From NCBI GenBank assembly GCA_037576195.1, contig CM075102.1:43396745-43460744 (forward strand): a DNA stretch of 64,000 nt. The letters are read 5' to 3'. Source of the stretch: Phytoseiulus persimilis (lineage: Eukaryota; Arthropoda; Arachnida; Mesostigmata; Phytoseiidae). A program made the position numbers and the translations under genes. Position 1 is the first letter of the stretch, and every line of letters begins with the position of its first letter. The notes beneath the pieces were generated by a model, which was not told the origin of the DNA, searched no databases, and was given only the letters and a program-made list of their open reading frames with translations. Shown piece by piece: positions 1 through 12,591 of this stretch.

Positions 1-680
1 AGTAGTCCAGCGAATGTTCCATCATTCACTCTTGATTACCAACAGCTTATAGTTCGATGGTTCACACTGCTTTCATGAAATGCGCGAACACTATCGCAGG
101 ACTCCGATAAAAAGTCATTTAAGCACAACATAAAACGCTGAAGAGATTCCGTTCACCTGAAGATTTCAGCTCTATGCCTGGACGAGAACTCTCACTAGTC
201 AACGCGATCCTGTGTGACACCTCATCGGCAGTTCAGATGCGATGATTAGGGAACTCCGTACGTTACTTCGATGTTTCGAGGATGTCGATGCCTTAGCGCG
301 TGGTAGAGAGCTGTCAGCTGTTGTTGAGCAGACGACAGTCTCTCCACACGTGTAGTCGACCTCCCGGGAGCGCAAAGCCACGGAGCACCAAGCCCCAGCT
401 CGTGTTACAAGACCGGACTATGAGGGATGCTGAGCAGTCGGTGACCTTCCGGTGGCCTGTCGTTTTGACGAAAATTCATTAAGGATCAGAAGACGTGAGC
501 TACCTGGACTGAAACGAACTATTCAGACACAGGAAATCCCAGAGGGCTGTGGGGGCACGAATTTGTACTTGCATTTCAATCTTTTGAGGGGCGCAGACCT
601 CGGGACAAACAGACTCGAAGTTCCGTCAATCTCCTTCATTGCCGCAGAAATTGAACCCGAATGCAGATGAAGATCGCGAC
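1..680. other. No gene recognised
   Basis: I see no conserved protein segment, RNA gene or clear repeat here. The stretch precedes the hAT remnant and may contain more of that element decayed beyond recognition, because a G-rich phrase near 586-600 resembles the sequence just upstream of the recognisable transposase part. That link is weak. Confidence 0.4.
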
Positions 681-1229
681 GCGAAGCTGAGGGGCCGCAG
701 AACCGGTGTCCCAGTTCGATTCATCAAGGAGGCTCTGTGATGGGATAAATCACTGTGAAACGCTTGTCCGTGCTAGGAAGCATGAGCGAATGGCGATTCA
801 AATGTTATTCTCCAGTCTCATCATACAATGCGGTGATGAGTGCGTGTTACCTAACCTGCGCCTTGCCACGCGAATTATTCTTACAATCGCCGTCACAATA
901 GCCAGCTGTGACAGATATTTCAGCCAGTAGATACGGATCATGTGTGGTGATCATCATGGGTTGGGAAGGGCTGAGCGCAACAACACTTTTGAGCTTCGAG
1001 AGACGAAACCGGAAAGAAAAAAAACAGGCTGCAAAGCTGTTGAACTATAGAAAGTTTCGTCGCAGTCGTGGCCTATCCTGCGCGATGCAGCTCACCACAG
1101 TATAGTGATATCATTGAGTGACCTCCAAGAATCTCTTCCGATGGCCCACCAAGTTTCCGTGCGTGTTCAGGGGGAGAGGGGGCGCATATTTGCCGGTTGG
1201 CCCCGCCGCCTGAGCTAAATACGCCACTG
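681..1229 (+). mobile_element. Degenerate hAT transposon, transposase C-terminus and 3' end
   Basis: This is the decayed 3' part of an hAT DNA transposon, probably of the ZMYM1-like type. Around 860-930 the frame reads LTIAVTIASCDRYFSQ, which matches the hAT C-terminal dimerisation region (family pattern T-I-x-V-T-x-A-S-x-E-R-S-F-S). After a stop and frameshift, a second frame at about 957-1070 continues the domain with GLSATTLLSFER, matching the usual R-L-x-x-L-A-L-L-S-I-E. The element seems to end at 1229: the reverse complement starts CAGTGGCGTATTTAG and is followed by a G/C-rich stretch, as in hAT terminal inverted repeats. The upstream reading LRGRRTGVPVRFIKEAL is shared with the copy near 18.1 kb. 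In-frame stops, the D for E in the ERSFS motif and the missing catalytic core show that it is inactive. Confidence 0.6.
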
Positions 1230-4200
1230 TTAGCGTGATCCCCACGTGATCCCAACTGTTCCTGCATACAAAATGAAGGAGAGATTTCCTGCAATGCCTT
1301 CGAGCCAGCTTCTACTAAAACTCTCGGGAGCCCAAGATAAGCTAGAGCTTGAGATATGCCGGCTATTTCTACGGGAAGCCACTTGGCCAAATTTCCTCCC
1401 CGACATTCAACACAGAGCATCTCAACTAGCCGCCAGGAGTCGTTTTCCAGCGTCTGCTCGGAGCATTAGCCTCTGGTTCTTTCCAATCAAAGTTCCAGGG
1501 CGATGTAGAACTGAATAGAATCCTATCCACCTCGTTCCTTCGATGAACTTGAGATACCCTGTACCCTGAAAGCTTGAGGATAGAAAGAGAAAGTCAACTG
1601 GAATCTGGTCGCGAACCAACGCCGCTGTTACGATGTCTAGGCCTGGCTAACCAGAAAGACACGAGGGGTTGTGGTTTCACCAGCCCTCAGATTCCCCGGC
1701 CCCGACGCAGAGTTCTCCGGAACCGATGGAGAACTTCTCCGTGTGTCCGTCGCGGGAAATGCAATGAGAGTGACTTGGCGCTGTCGGCCACCACCGGCCA
1801 TGCAGACGCTCGAAGCCTGTGAGCTGTGCGCCGGGACCCCGGGCCCTCTCAACACTTTTCATTGAGTATCCACCATCAACTATATGGCTCTGATAACCTC
1901 GGATCCTTGATTATACATTCTACCATATCATCATACATTCTCGTAAACTCAGAGATTCCTTAGAGTAATCTCCCATCCTCCCATCAGCGAGAGTGCTCTC
2001 TCACTGCGGCGCCTCCAGGAAACATCACCCGTTCCGCCGCGGCGAGGTGCAGCAGTCGATCAATCGTTTCGAAAGCAGTGCGAATGGCGGGGAAATATTT
2101 TGCTCCGTTCGATTCCCCACCGATCAGATGCCTCAGAGCTCATCGCGGTCTAAGCTACGGGTTCAGGTCCCCATTGCGTCATCGACGCACTCTCGAGCCG
2201 GCAGGGTTAGAGCGTAGACTGGTTCTGATTCCGAGCGGTCTAACCCTCACTTCCCTCCACCCGAAATTGTTCCAGCAGCTGAGATTCAATATGAGTTCCG
2301 GATGACGCCTGTCGGATGATTCGAATGGGAGGAAACAATTCGGACGACCAATAGATGCTGCTACCTCGCGAAGTTGCATTTGATCTGAGACCTCTCACAG
2401 GATGCCGGTTCAGAGGACGGTATTCCACGCTCTCTGGCACAGGCCTTGTCACCGAAAGTACCGGAGGTTTAGTGCAACGATTTCATACTCTATTCGGAAG
2501 TACACATCCATGAATCTTCAAGGGAACGCGAATGCCGATTCCGCTATCAGCTCCCGTCTCCCTTCCGCATGTGCCCTTCACACGAATCCATTCATAAGTT
2601 TGATCTCGCCTCTTTGGTGCTAATGGAAAGATATAAACACGCTGCGAAGAATGAACGAAGCGCCGATGCGCAAAGAGGTGGTTTCACGTCGCTAGGTGAA
2701 CGCATCGTCGGCATGAAATAGATTCGCACAATAAATGAAGGAAGGAGCTCAACGGTCGGAGCCCTTAGGACCCCGAGAGCCCGGCAGGAGATCAGCTATG
2801 CCAAAAATGCATACAGCACTGCGTTCATATCCCCTGTACATTCGTACCATCAGGAGAGGCTGCAGCGGCAAGATGCTTTCATTAAAAAGCAATATGTCAT
2901 CCCTGACAAACTATGGCGCTGAGTCTCCACGAAACTTTCCCACAAAGGCGGATTTCCCAAGGAATAGCATCGGCATCCAGCCAAGTAGAGGTCTAGAAAT
3001 TTCCTCTTTCCTTTGACCAATACTTGCGATGGAGTTCAGCCCTAGGCTGGACGGCTCGCATCCGAGAGAACTGACTCGATTTTGAAATAGTTGCACGATA
3101 GCTGTGGGGATGTGGACTAGCGATGCACCAACCTCTCCCTCCGTCCCTCCCCTTCTCTCCCCGGCTATCTCTCCAGAGTTCAGCCAAAAAGCTCTTTAAC
3201 GAAGTTTTTTCCCCTCTCCGGATCGTTGTCACGTTTCCTTGGCATCAATGGCACAGTGGCGAATTTCGATTACACAAAGGGCTACGAGACTTGAATCCTC
3301 GAACTGCTTCCCGGATCCGAAACAATCTCCCATTGTCGCGCATTTATCCTTTGCTGCCTTCCCCTTCGTACATTGGGCTGCTCTCAGCATCAATTCCCGA
3401 TGGATAGTTTGTCCGTCCTCTTTGTACGTTACACCAGCATCCTCTTCGTGATAGGAGTTCGAGACGGAACTTCCATCGTTGAAAGCCGATATGACCGCGC
3501 GGGACGGAACCGTGTCCAGGCTGAGACCGTACTTAGTCGACGTTGATCACCGAATTCCCGAAGCGTTGGGCCAGGGAGCGGTGACTCTCGCGAAGCGGTG
3601 TGATCTGTGATTCCGCCCGATTTGAGCGGAAGCTAACAGCGCTCGTGGTACTTTGGCTTACGCTTGGGTGGCACCTTTTGGTTTCGATCATGACTGAAGG
3701 ATAGCTGCGGCCCTCGTTTCTTAAGGTTCCCGTGTACGGAATGAATGATGAGAACGCGGTGCAATCGCGCCGATCTGCTCCTCGTTCGGATAGAACGCTG
3801 CTCTCGACATCTAGGTTCTCTGAGTACAATTGTTTGAGGGAGTTCAAAACACCGATCGCTGCCGATCGCCGAAGGGCTGGCTATCGACACCGCTCGCTAC
3901 GCTCGCGGGGCACTTCGGTTCTCGCTAGTGTTTGAGCCCTCAATGACGAAGACCCAAAGAAGAATAGTTGCCAACGGTGATTGAAGCTTGCCCTCTAGTC
4001 GAGTCCACGAAGCTCAGCGGCATACTTGTTCCACACTCCAGAAAAACGCGCGCACGCATTCCTCCTGCGTAGCTGTATGAACCTACTGCCTAGCTCAACA
4101 TGGAGCCGATATATTCGAAAGGAACGAAGTGAATTAAGCTCGATCCACACCAGGGTCTCTCGCGCCGCTGATGTCCGCTCAAATCCGGTCTCCGCTCAAA

Positions 4201-7200
4201 TTGGACCTCCGCTCAAATGTAGCGGCCCTGTAATCTGTAATTGTCAATCTGGAGGCCTTCCGATCCGTAGTTTCCGAACGTCCTTGCACCGAATATTTGC
4301 ACATGTGCTGCCGGAACATTCGATAATCATGAACTTCTCATCGGTCCGCCATTGCCGGGAGGATCGACGTCCGTGCTCAGAGAGCACTGCACCGGAGAGT
4401 TCGAGAAATTTGTTTTCGTTTGCGTATCATGGAATTCATCTCAGTGGGAGCAAGGCTGACCCATTTAACAACACTCATTTTTGGCTCGTTTAGGACCCCT
4501 ATGTTCGGGGTGTCTACAGGGGTCCCCGCCATATTTCGCGAAGTGATGATCTATTGCGAAGGTACCTCTGATTCAGGTGCAAACCACCGCTCGCGCATCT
4601 CTTTCCTCGTGAAAACTATCGTCCTTGAAGCCGATCGATCCAGGTGGCAGTCCTTCGAACAAGGCTTCCTCGGGGACCGAAACTTCGGAGTAGGGATCGA
4701 CTAATCTCACGCACTTTTCTGTTTGGACGTTTCTCGACGAACTAAGACTTATAACTTCCGGACCGGTTATGAGTTCGTGTTCCTCCAGACTACGGCGAAT
4801 TCGAGTTCATAGGCTCAGAGCCAATAATCCCCAAACGAGAGTGTCTCCTCGACGTCACTAAAAACTTCGCGCGAATCTCCCATCCAAGCCTAAGGACGAG
4901 AAATGCTCTCGCGACAAAACGGAGCTGCTTTCGATCTCGCACATATGAATATTTCATCACAACCGGGTTCCTCGAAAGTGGGGCGCAAGAGGCCCGCGCT
5001 GAAGCTCACAGTCGGCGTTGAATGAGCCGAACGCATCGAGGAGTCCCGATATTCTCACCTCTGCCGCCCACAGGCTGTGGCCAAGACTGAGCGCTGGGAA
5101 GAACGGTCACCGAAGAATCGGAACTGGCAGCGACTCACTTCGTTGACGATTGGGGGTGGCGAATGGAGCAATTTTACCATTGCAATCGTAGTGCACCAGA
5201 GACAGAGGTGTTCGATTGCGGAGAACTTCGGGTATTATTAATTGAATGAGAAGATCTCGGAACTTTCTTCCCAAGGGAGAACTAGGAGATAAGGGATCAG
5301 AGAAGCCAATCGACCAACGGAATCTCATTAGCCATCATTCCCGTCGGCATCGTCTCTCGCCATCGGGTCAAAAAATTATCATCCCAAGATTCGGGAAGTG
5401 AGAGGAGACCCGCACTAAATGCCGCATAATTCATCAATTAATGGAGAGCGGCTCTCAACTGGAGAGGATCCGAGAGCAGTCAGCGAAAGAGGAAATCGCT
5501 AGGAAAAAGGAAGAAAAACGATCGTCAATTCAGTCACGTAACATCGCTCAGTCGGAACGCGAACTGAAATCCCTCCTTCGACTCCGAGCAGGTGACAATC
5601 TTCGCCAGGCCATCTGGATAGAGAATCCAGATGAGTTTTGCAACCCGGACTGAGTGAGTTCGAGCAGTTATCCATAACTTTCGCAGTCATTGGATGACTT
5701 GAATTCTTCAGGCCAGCTGAATGAGCATTCACCTCTTCGGTGACTGCTACTGGTCGCGTTCAGCGATGGCGCGATCACTGAGTGCGGAGAGGCTCCGCTG
5801 CATTCGGCCCAAGTCGTCGGGAGGCACGACCCTCGGAGCTTGAATTACGAAACCAATCTTAGCCCTTCTTCGCTCGCCTCAGGGAATAGAGCCGCGGCGC
5901 GGCCGGAAAGGCTTTCGTGCTGCTCACTATGCGCCATCCAATAGTTGAATATCCTGAACGCAACGTGCTGAGTTGACATGTCCGTTTCCGTTCCATTCTT
6001 CGTGCATACAGGCGCTTGGAGGGGCAATGATTAATTTCGTATGAAACCCTTCGGGGTCAATTACTATTCAAAAGCGGGAACGCCTCACAGAGGAGTGCGA
6101 GAACTGAGCAGCGTTGCATGTTTCTTGAATGGGATTCTCGCCGCCTCTCGAGGACCTTCGTTCCACGACCTGATGCTGTTCTGAAATGCGGATGCCTCCT
6201 TGCCTTTGACACCATGGCACCATTTGTGGAGGGTTTTCTCCACGTAAGAGAAACGATTTCGGTAAAGATAATCGGGAACTGATCCTCGTTAGCTGGGCAA
6301 CCGACGTCGTCGTCGCTCGCCCTGTGAAATTGTTGTCGTTGCCTTTGCGTTTGCTGTCGTCCTGGTAGTTCTCGATTACACAACTTCCCCAATTTGCTCC
6401 AACGCGCGACCCTTTTACTTCTGCTTGTTCTTTCGTTCCCTTAGGCACACACTCGTCACCATCTTCTAGTCAGCCGGCAGCTGTCCCCTCCTGTCCCCTG
6501 TTTCAGGGCTGAACTGATCCAATTACGTTGAACTCCTTTGAGCCTCCTCCTTCTGAAACCCTTCTCCTGCGTCCCCAGGAGCTTCTCGTGTTCATAGGAC
6601 AAGGAAAACCCCGTCGTTTTACTGGAAACGAGAGTGCCGCAAACTCCGACGAGCCTGGTTGTCTTCGATTCCCTCGGTTATGAAGGCCGTGTTGTTCCTG
6701 TACGTGATCAAGGCTCTCCATCCCTCGGTTCGAGAGCAGGCAACCGGCGGGGAAAAGTGATGGTCCTGTGCTCTTCGCTCTTCCATCCTGTTGAACTGCG
6801 GGAAGAATTTCAGATAGCAAGGTCGATGAAGGCGAATCATCCCCCTTATGCTCCCTATCCGTTGAAAAAAACACATTTTCGGCGCCCTCCTGTTGAAACT
6901 GGGGACGCGATATCGCTCTCTCTACGAGTGCCGAGGTTTTGGAATGAGGCCCCACAGCGGGGACGACACGACGACTCGCATCGGAGGAGTGACTTTACCG
7001 AAATCACGAGAGTTTCCGCGACGATTTCTGATTTTTGTGATCACTTCAGGGGTCGAGGAAAAGTTGTGGAGCTGCGGCCGCACCTCCTCTGTTCTCGTTC
7101 CGCTCCTGTATATTTCAATCAGCATGGAGTGGACGACCGAACGAGGACTAGGCTGGGCTCTCACTGCTGAATCATCATCATAATATAACAACCATCAACG

Positions 7201-10200
7201 ACGACACAATCTAACAAATACACTCAGCCGCCGCGCCGGTTCACGAGCCGCCCCGTTGGTTCCTTGTCGCTTCGCTCTCTCCTGGTCGCTTTCTTCCCTC
7301 CTTTCCGCGGATGAAATATTCATTTGGGACATTTATCATAGGAATCCCGTGGGGAAGGATACCATCGCGGGCCGCTGCCCTGCCGACCTGTCTCGAAAAA
7401 AAAAACTTGGGCTTCACTAACGTTTCAGTCAGGGTGTTCTTTCCTTTTTGAAAGGCGTGCGAAATTCCTCATGATGAACTGCCCTCTTTACTCCGCACCC
7501 GATTACTTATCGGAAGAGCCTGGACGACGAACCCCTCCCCCCCTCCCACCGAGAGCCACGCAGTCGTTACTGTACGGAAGAGCCGACTGACGAGACTGCG
7601 TTAGCAGTCGTATGGCCCAAGTGCCAATCAACAATCGGCTGTTCCGAGGATATTACTCCTTCCAGGACTCGGGCACGTTCCTCTCTGTTTCCCCTCCGTA
7701 TCAATGGTCGGACTTTTCGGAAACGTTGACGACGCGTCAGCATGAGTTCGTGCATCGTTTCCTGGCATTTTGCTGGCAAACGGCGGTTGCCGACAGGGAG
7801 GCTGCACTTGCGGTGGAGCTATCGGCTGATAGCTTCGACACCGAGCGGACCGTAGGAACTTATTTCGACGCCGCTCTTCCCCGGTCGTCGTCATCTCTGT
7901 CGTGTAAAAGGCCGTCTTCGTTGTCTACGCCGACGATGATGATGACGGCAATGGCGGCCATGGAGATGTCGACGTCTCGCTCTGTCCGATGACAAATGTA
8001 TTTGCCGTCTGCCCCTGTCCCGATGGTAATATTATGATAATTCTCATCCTGCGCCTGAACCTTTCCCCTCGACTGGAGCCAGCCCTACGCACTCTTCTCA
8101 AGGGAGCATAGCAAGAAGACGATAAGCTAATAGATAGCGACTATTTACATATAAGAAGACGAATCCATCCCATCTTTGACAGTCATCGACGAGACTTTCG
8201 GCCAGACCAGATCGACCGAACCGACTGTCCAACCGACCGACTGACGGTTGTCCGCCGGACTCGCCCACTGACTGACGGACGACTCAGGGTGCGTCGACGC
8301 GCAGCCGGCGGTCGATCGAGCGAAGGGGTGGATCGCATCGGTCGGTCACTCTGCTGGACACCCTTGAGCCCCAGGCGATAACTGTCGTCGCATACAGCGG
8401 CCCCTTGGCGGCCCTTCTCATAAGTTGCTGCAGTCGCCGACCGGTCGAAGCTGCTCAACTCGTCGAACGCAATATGCTATCGACGTCCTGTCAATCTCAT
8501 TGAATATGAACTTTGTAATAGAACGTTGAAGCCGCTCGGTTTCGACCGGGCAACGCTGCGGGCGGCGCGGGAGTCACTGCCGCCAGCGACCGATTCCTCA
8601 GACCCCATTGTCTCTCGGCGGCTGAATCCACTCGCTGCGCATAAAATATTTCATTTTCCCGAATGGTCGGACTTGCCTACAAGCGCGGGCCGACTCTCTC
8701 GGTGACATCGCGGCGAGGGTTAGTGCAGCCGACCTTTCGGATAGGAGGCCAGGTCACGGAACCTCGCGCGCTTCGAGTCCGTTGAAGCAGTTCCGCTCCC
8801 TTTCTACTGAATCGAAACGAGGAACAGTTCATCTTCGGAGCTGCTCGACGTTTTTCAGCTGCCATTCCTACGTGAGAGCGCCCGCTTGCGGTCCACTTAT
8901 TTCGACGGCAAACTGCGGGAAATCTTCTCGAGGGGGGAAGGCATTTCTGAGAATGGGCGTCCTGTTTCTCGAATGCAGATAGATATCTTCCGAGCCGCGA
9001 ACATTATAAAACGAAAAGGAAGGAAGCAGTCTCCGAGGAGAATTCCGCGTGCCGAAGGTGAAGTCAGCAGCTGTAGCAGCAACGGAACTGGCAAGTGGCA
9101 GCGAGTCGCAACAACCGACCTGGCGTGCATTATAAAAGCTTTAGCAGCCTCGGAAGACGGCACAGGATGCACGTTGTGTGCACGCCTGGATTGCATACCA
9201 CAGCCAATCGAGCGGAATCCCCCAGGCGGTGGGTGAAGCGCTCGTGGCGGTCAGGAATTCGGTTTCGTATATCCGTATCAAGTCCCCGCAGTCTCAACAG
9301 CATCTTAGCCGCGGCTCTTCGCTTCGTTGCTGCGAAAGTGGACCCTTGCTCGGACGATTCCTCCTCGCTCGGTGGGTCAGCTGAATGCCGTCGCCTGGGT
9401 CTGCGAGAGCCTCCGACCAAAGAGCGACTAAGCAACGGACGACAGGGTCGGATGGTGGGTCCGCGCCCTAAATGGCGCGGAATATTTCATCTTGATTTAT
9501 GTGGATAAAGCCCACGGAGAGAGAAAGAGCAAAACGAACGCCTCTAATATCACATGGAAGTGGCTGTTCGGCCACCCACCCACGACTCAAGACGATGGTC
9601 GACGTGCCTGAGAGAGTGAGAGAGCCGTGCGAAAAGCGTCCTGCTAAACGGCTGCTCGCGCCGGGGTCGCAGCCCTCAGACGGGGCAGCGCGCCGGTTCT
9701 GGAGAATCGTGCTCCAGCCTGCAAGAATCAGTGCAATGCCGCACGATTCTGTGATTCTGAGTGGAACGAGGTTGTTAATCCAACCCCTATCGAGAATCCG
9801 GGTGTTTTCAGGACTACTCCTGGTTCAACGGCACGTCAACCGTCGTGAACCAGCCTCCGAACGGGCTGTCCTGTCATCCGAGCCATGAAAGGAACAAGAC
9901 GAGCGACGACGCTCGGCGGCCCTGTAGCAGGAGACATTGAGGACGGCAGAATCGGGGGTTGGGATGGGAGGGGGGGGAAGAATCCTGAACACGAGTGTCT
10001 CGTTAAACTGAGCCAATTCGACACGACGAGTGGACTGAAAAGGTTGACTGACGTAAGACTTGTCGAGAATTCTCGTTCGCTGGCGGCCCGTGTGCTGAGT
10101 CAGTCGCTCATTCATCGAACGAGTGGAGGAATAAGTGAGTTTTATGATCGACTAGACTTTCAATATGCACGTTGCCCCTTCTTTGTCGTCGACGAGGAAG

Positions 10201-12529
10201 ACGGCGAACTCGTGCTTCCTTGGCTTCCTGCTCCGCTTTCGATTTTCGTCAATTATTCTCGGAGCTTCTTTCGCTGACCTTCGATGGTTCGCTCAGGCGG
10301 AGTCATATTCAACATCTGAGTGGGCGAGCGGAGGGAAACTTTACAGCGATGACATGGATTCCACGTGCTCCTGTCATGCGATCGCTGCAGCTGTAGCGTC
10401 CCTATCGTCTGTGGCTATAATTGGATTTTTCTCTTCCAGATCTCCGCGCGGACATCGTAATTACGACACAACCCCAAAGACGACGAAGCCCGCGGTGTCG
10501 ATGAGGGGCACAAATGAAAATTTCAAGTGGCGATTGACGACAGCAGCGTCCTCTTGTCGAGTTGATGCAGATCGAGGATCTTGTGGTTCTGCTAATTATG
10601 GAAAGTCCACAGCCTCGAGCTAGGAAAAAACGCTATTCCCCACTAATGGGCCGGCCCGTCCAATAAGCGAATGAATCAACCGCTTGGGTGGAACACCGGA
10701 GAGCAACGCATGGTTTCCCGTATCGGCCACGGCCTCGTTGAGCGACAATTCAGATTGATCCAGCGGAAGGCTGTCCGTGACCTATCCCTCGGAAGTTTAA
10801 TCGGAACTCTGAGATTTGATCACAGAACATGGATCAATATCATGCCACGAGCTCATGAATCGCGCAAATTCGCGTTCGGAACTCTCTGCTGCCAATGGGT
10901 CAGAATTATTCGCTGGAATCGGGCTCTAATAGCTGCTATCGACTCGGGCGGTTCCGCATGATGGGATCGCATATTCCGCGTCAGCTGCATTCTCTGGAAG
11001 ATGTCGGGTAGCCGCATCACCCTCCTGACTTCACCTCGAGATACTTCTCAAACTGTACGATACATACATCCGGATGAAACAGATTTCATTTTCATTTGTT
11101 GATCCCCGTGCTCGTGAGAAGGTTTGGAAACGAGCTTCCACGTCGCTGAGAGACCGGAACTCGGGGAAGATTGTCTGATGCTTTAGATTAGCTGCTCTCC
11201 GCTGATTGAATCCTGGAATCTGAAAGAACACTCAGCGATACCAGCAAAGTCCCCCCAGTTGTCAGAGTTATCTCAGCTCACAGCATGCCATATGTCATCA
11301 GGGGACGCACTGAAATATCACAGGTTAGGCCGCGATACATGAGGACATGATCATGAAAGGACGACCGCCCGTGCGGCAAGGAAGCGATGAGGAGATACTT
11401 TCTATCGTGACGAGAGGGGAATCGCCATACGATTTCATTTCGAGAGTCTTCCGGTGTTAATTCGAGCTAAGAGTGGGTAGGGTTTGCGAACTATCCGCCA
11501 CTTGGAGAGTTCCTGATCGCGCTCTTTCGCGCGACTTTTCCCAGGCATCGCAAGTCTCTTGACGGGCTCATAATATTCGAGAAAATTCCAGCAAACGTCG
11601 ATTGAACTTAAATTGCTCCCCCGTTTCGAGCGAGCGATTCATGACATAACTCGAAGCAGCTTTTCGCCGGATGTGGAGAGTGAAAAAAAACTATCTTAGA
11701 ACGAAGAATTCTTCTCTCGATTCCACTGTAGGAGCCTTGTTCCCTTCAACTGGAGACAGAAAGGACCAAGTCGATCTCGTTGGCGAAGCACGGCCGATGC
11801 TCGCTACATCGGTCCAATTTGAGGTATATTGGAGGGATTCGTTTCCAAGGATGACTTCCCTGATACGAATAGGCCCTCAGTCTCAGAAAGAGGAATGCAA
11901 CGGCATTCCATGTCAGCGATTCGTCGACAAAAGTGCCTACGCGGGCAGCCCGGAGCTGGAATCCTCGCGAATTTTCACTGCAACCTACGGCGAGCCTCGC
12001 TGAACGAAGAGGCGACTCGTTATGGCGAACGGATCGGCCTCCACACTCCACAGAGATGAATGATGTCAGTTATTATGGCCTGCCGTAAACCGAGACCCGC
12101 CGACATTTTCTTCCAAAGAGTGAACCAGGTTTTTACAGTCCACTTACTAGGCACGCTTCAATTGTTGGTGAATCGCGCGATTTGAACCAGGCGAGCCGAC
12201 CGCGAGTGATAAGCGAGGCCTAAGTGTGACCAATTCCGAGCAACTCAATCATTCCTTAGAAAGTGTCAGTTCGCGCAAGGTCGCCAACTAAAGAAAGTGA
12301 GCCGACAACCTACAATCCAGGCGAAAAGCTGTCTCACAGCCGACATCCGTCAGACGAGTTTGTTCGTTTAATTTTTAACGAGACGCGCTGCTGTCTTCGA
12401 GACGTTGCCTCCAAGTTCACGGCTGAGAGCACCCGGCTGAGAGTACGTCCGTCGTTTCAACGGTCGCTTGGTTGGCCGCATATTCATTCCATCCTCCTTC
12501 CTCTCCGCGAAGCGCTTCCTTTTTCTTAG
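1230..12529. other. Long gene-free stretch
   Basis: I recognise no protein family on either strand over these 11 kb. The open frames are short, lack domain motifs and fit chance expectation; the longest are about 178 codons near 6634-7170 and 152 codons near 10165-10623. A three-copy 17-base repeat at 4174-4220 and short GAT/ATC-rich runs near 7170 and 7930 are the only structures I noted. The last few hundred bases before 12530 may be the 5' intron and promoter of the first transporter. Confidence 0.5.
4174..4220. repeat. Short tandem repeat, 17-base unit, about 2.7 copies
   Basis: The unit begins TCCGCTCAAAT and recurs at 4174, 4191 and 4208. The first 11 bases are identical in all three copies and the last six vary. 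No gene is visible around it. Confidence 0.75.
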
Positions 12530-12591
12530 GAAAACCTGCGGCTTTGTGAACTCGGCACTGGTCAGAGAAAGCGCGCAAAAAACAGCTCGCG
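12530..12591 (+). other. Candidate 5' UTR segment after a splice acceptor
   Basis: A good 3' splice site precedes the first transporter: a pyrimidine-rich run from about 12485, including CTTCCTTTTTCTTAG, with AG at 12528-12529. If it is used, 12530-12591 is the 5' UTR part of the coding exon and the true transcription start lies upstream beyond a 5' UTR intron. This is inference; no transcript evidence is available. Confidence 0.35.

Noticed and set aside
5441..5653. Charged, coiled-coil-like 70-codon frame
   Set aside because: Short, no homologue recognised and no splice-site support; local A/G-rich sequence explains the Glu/Lys/Arg content.
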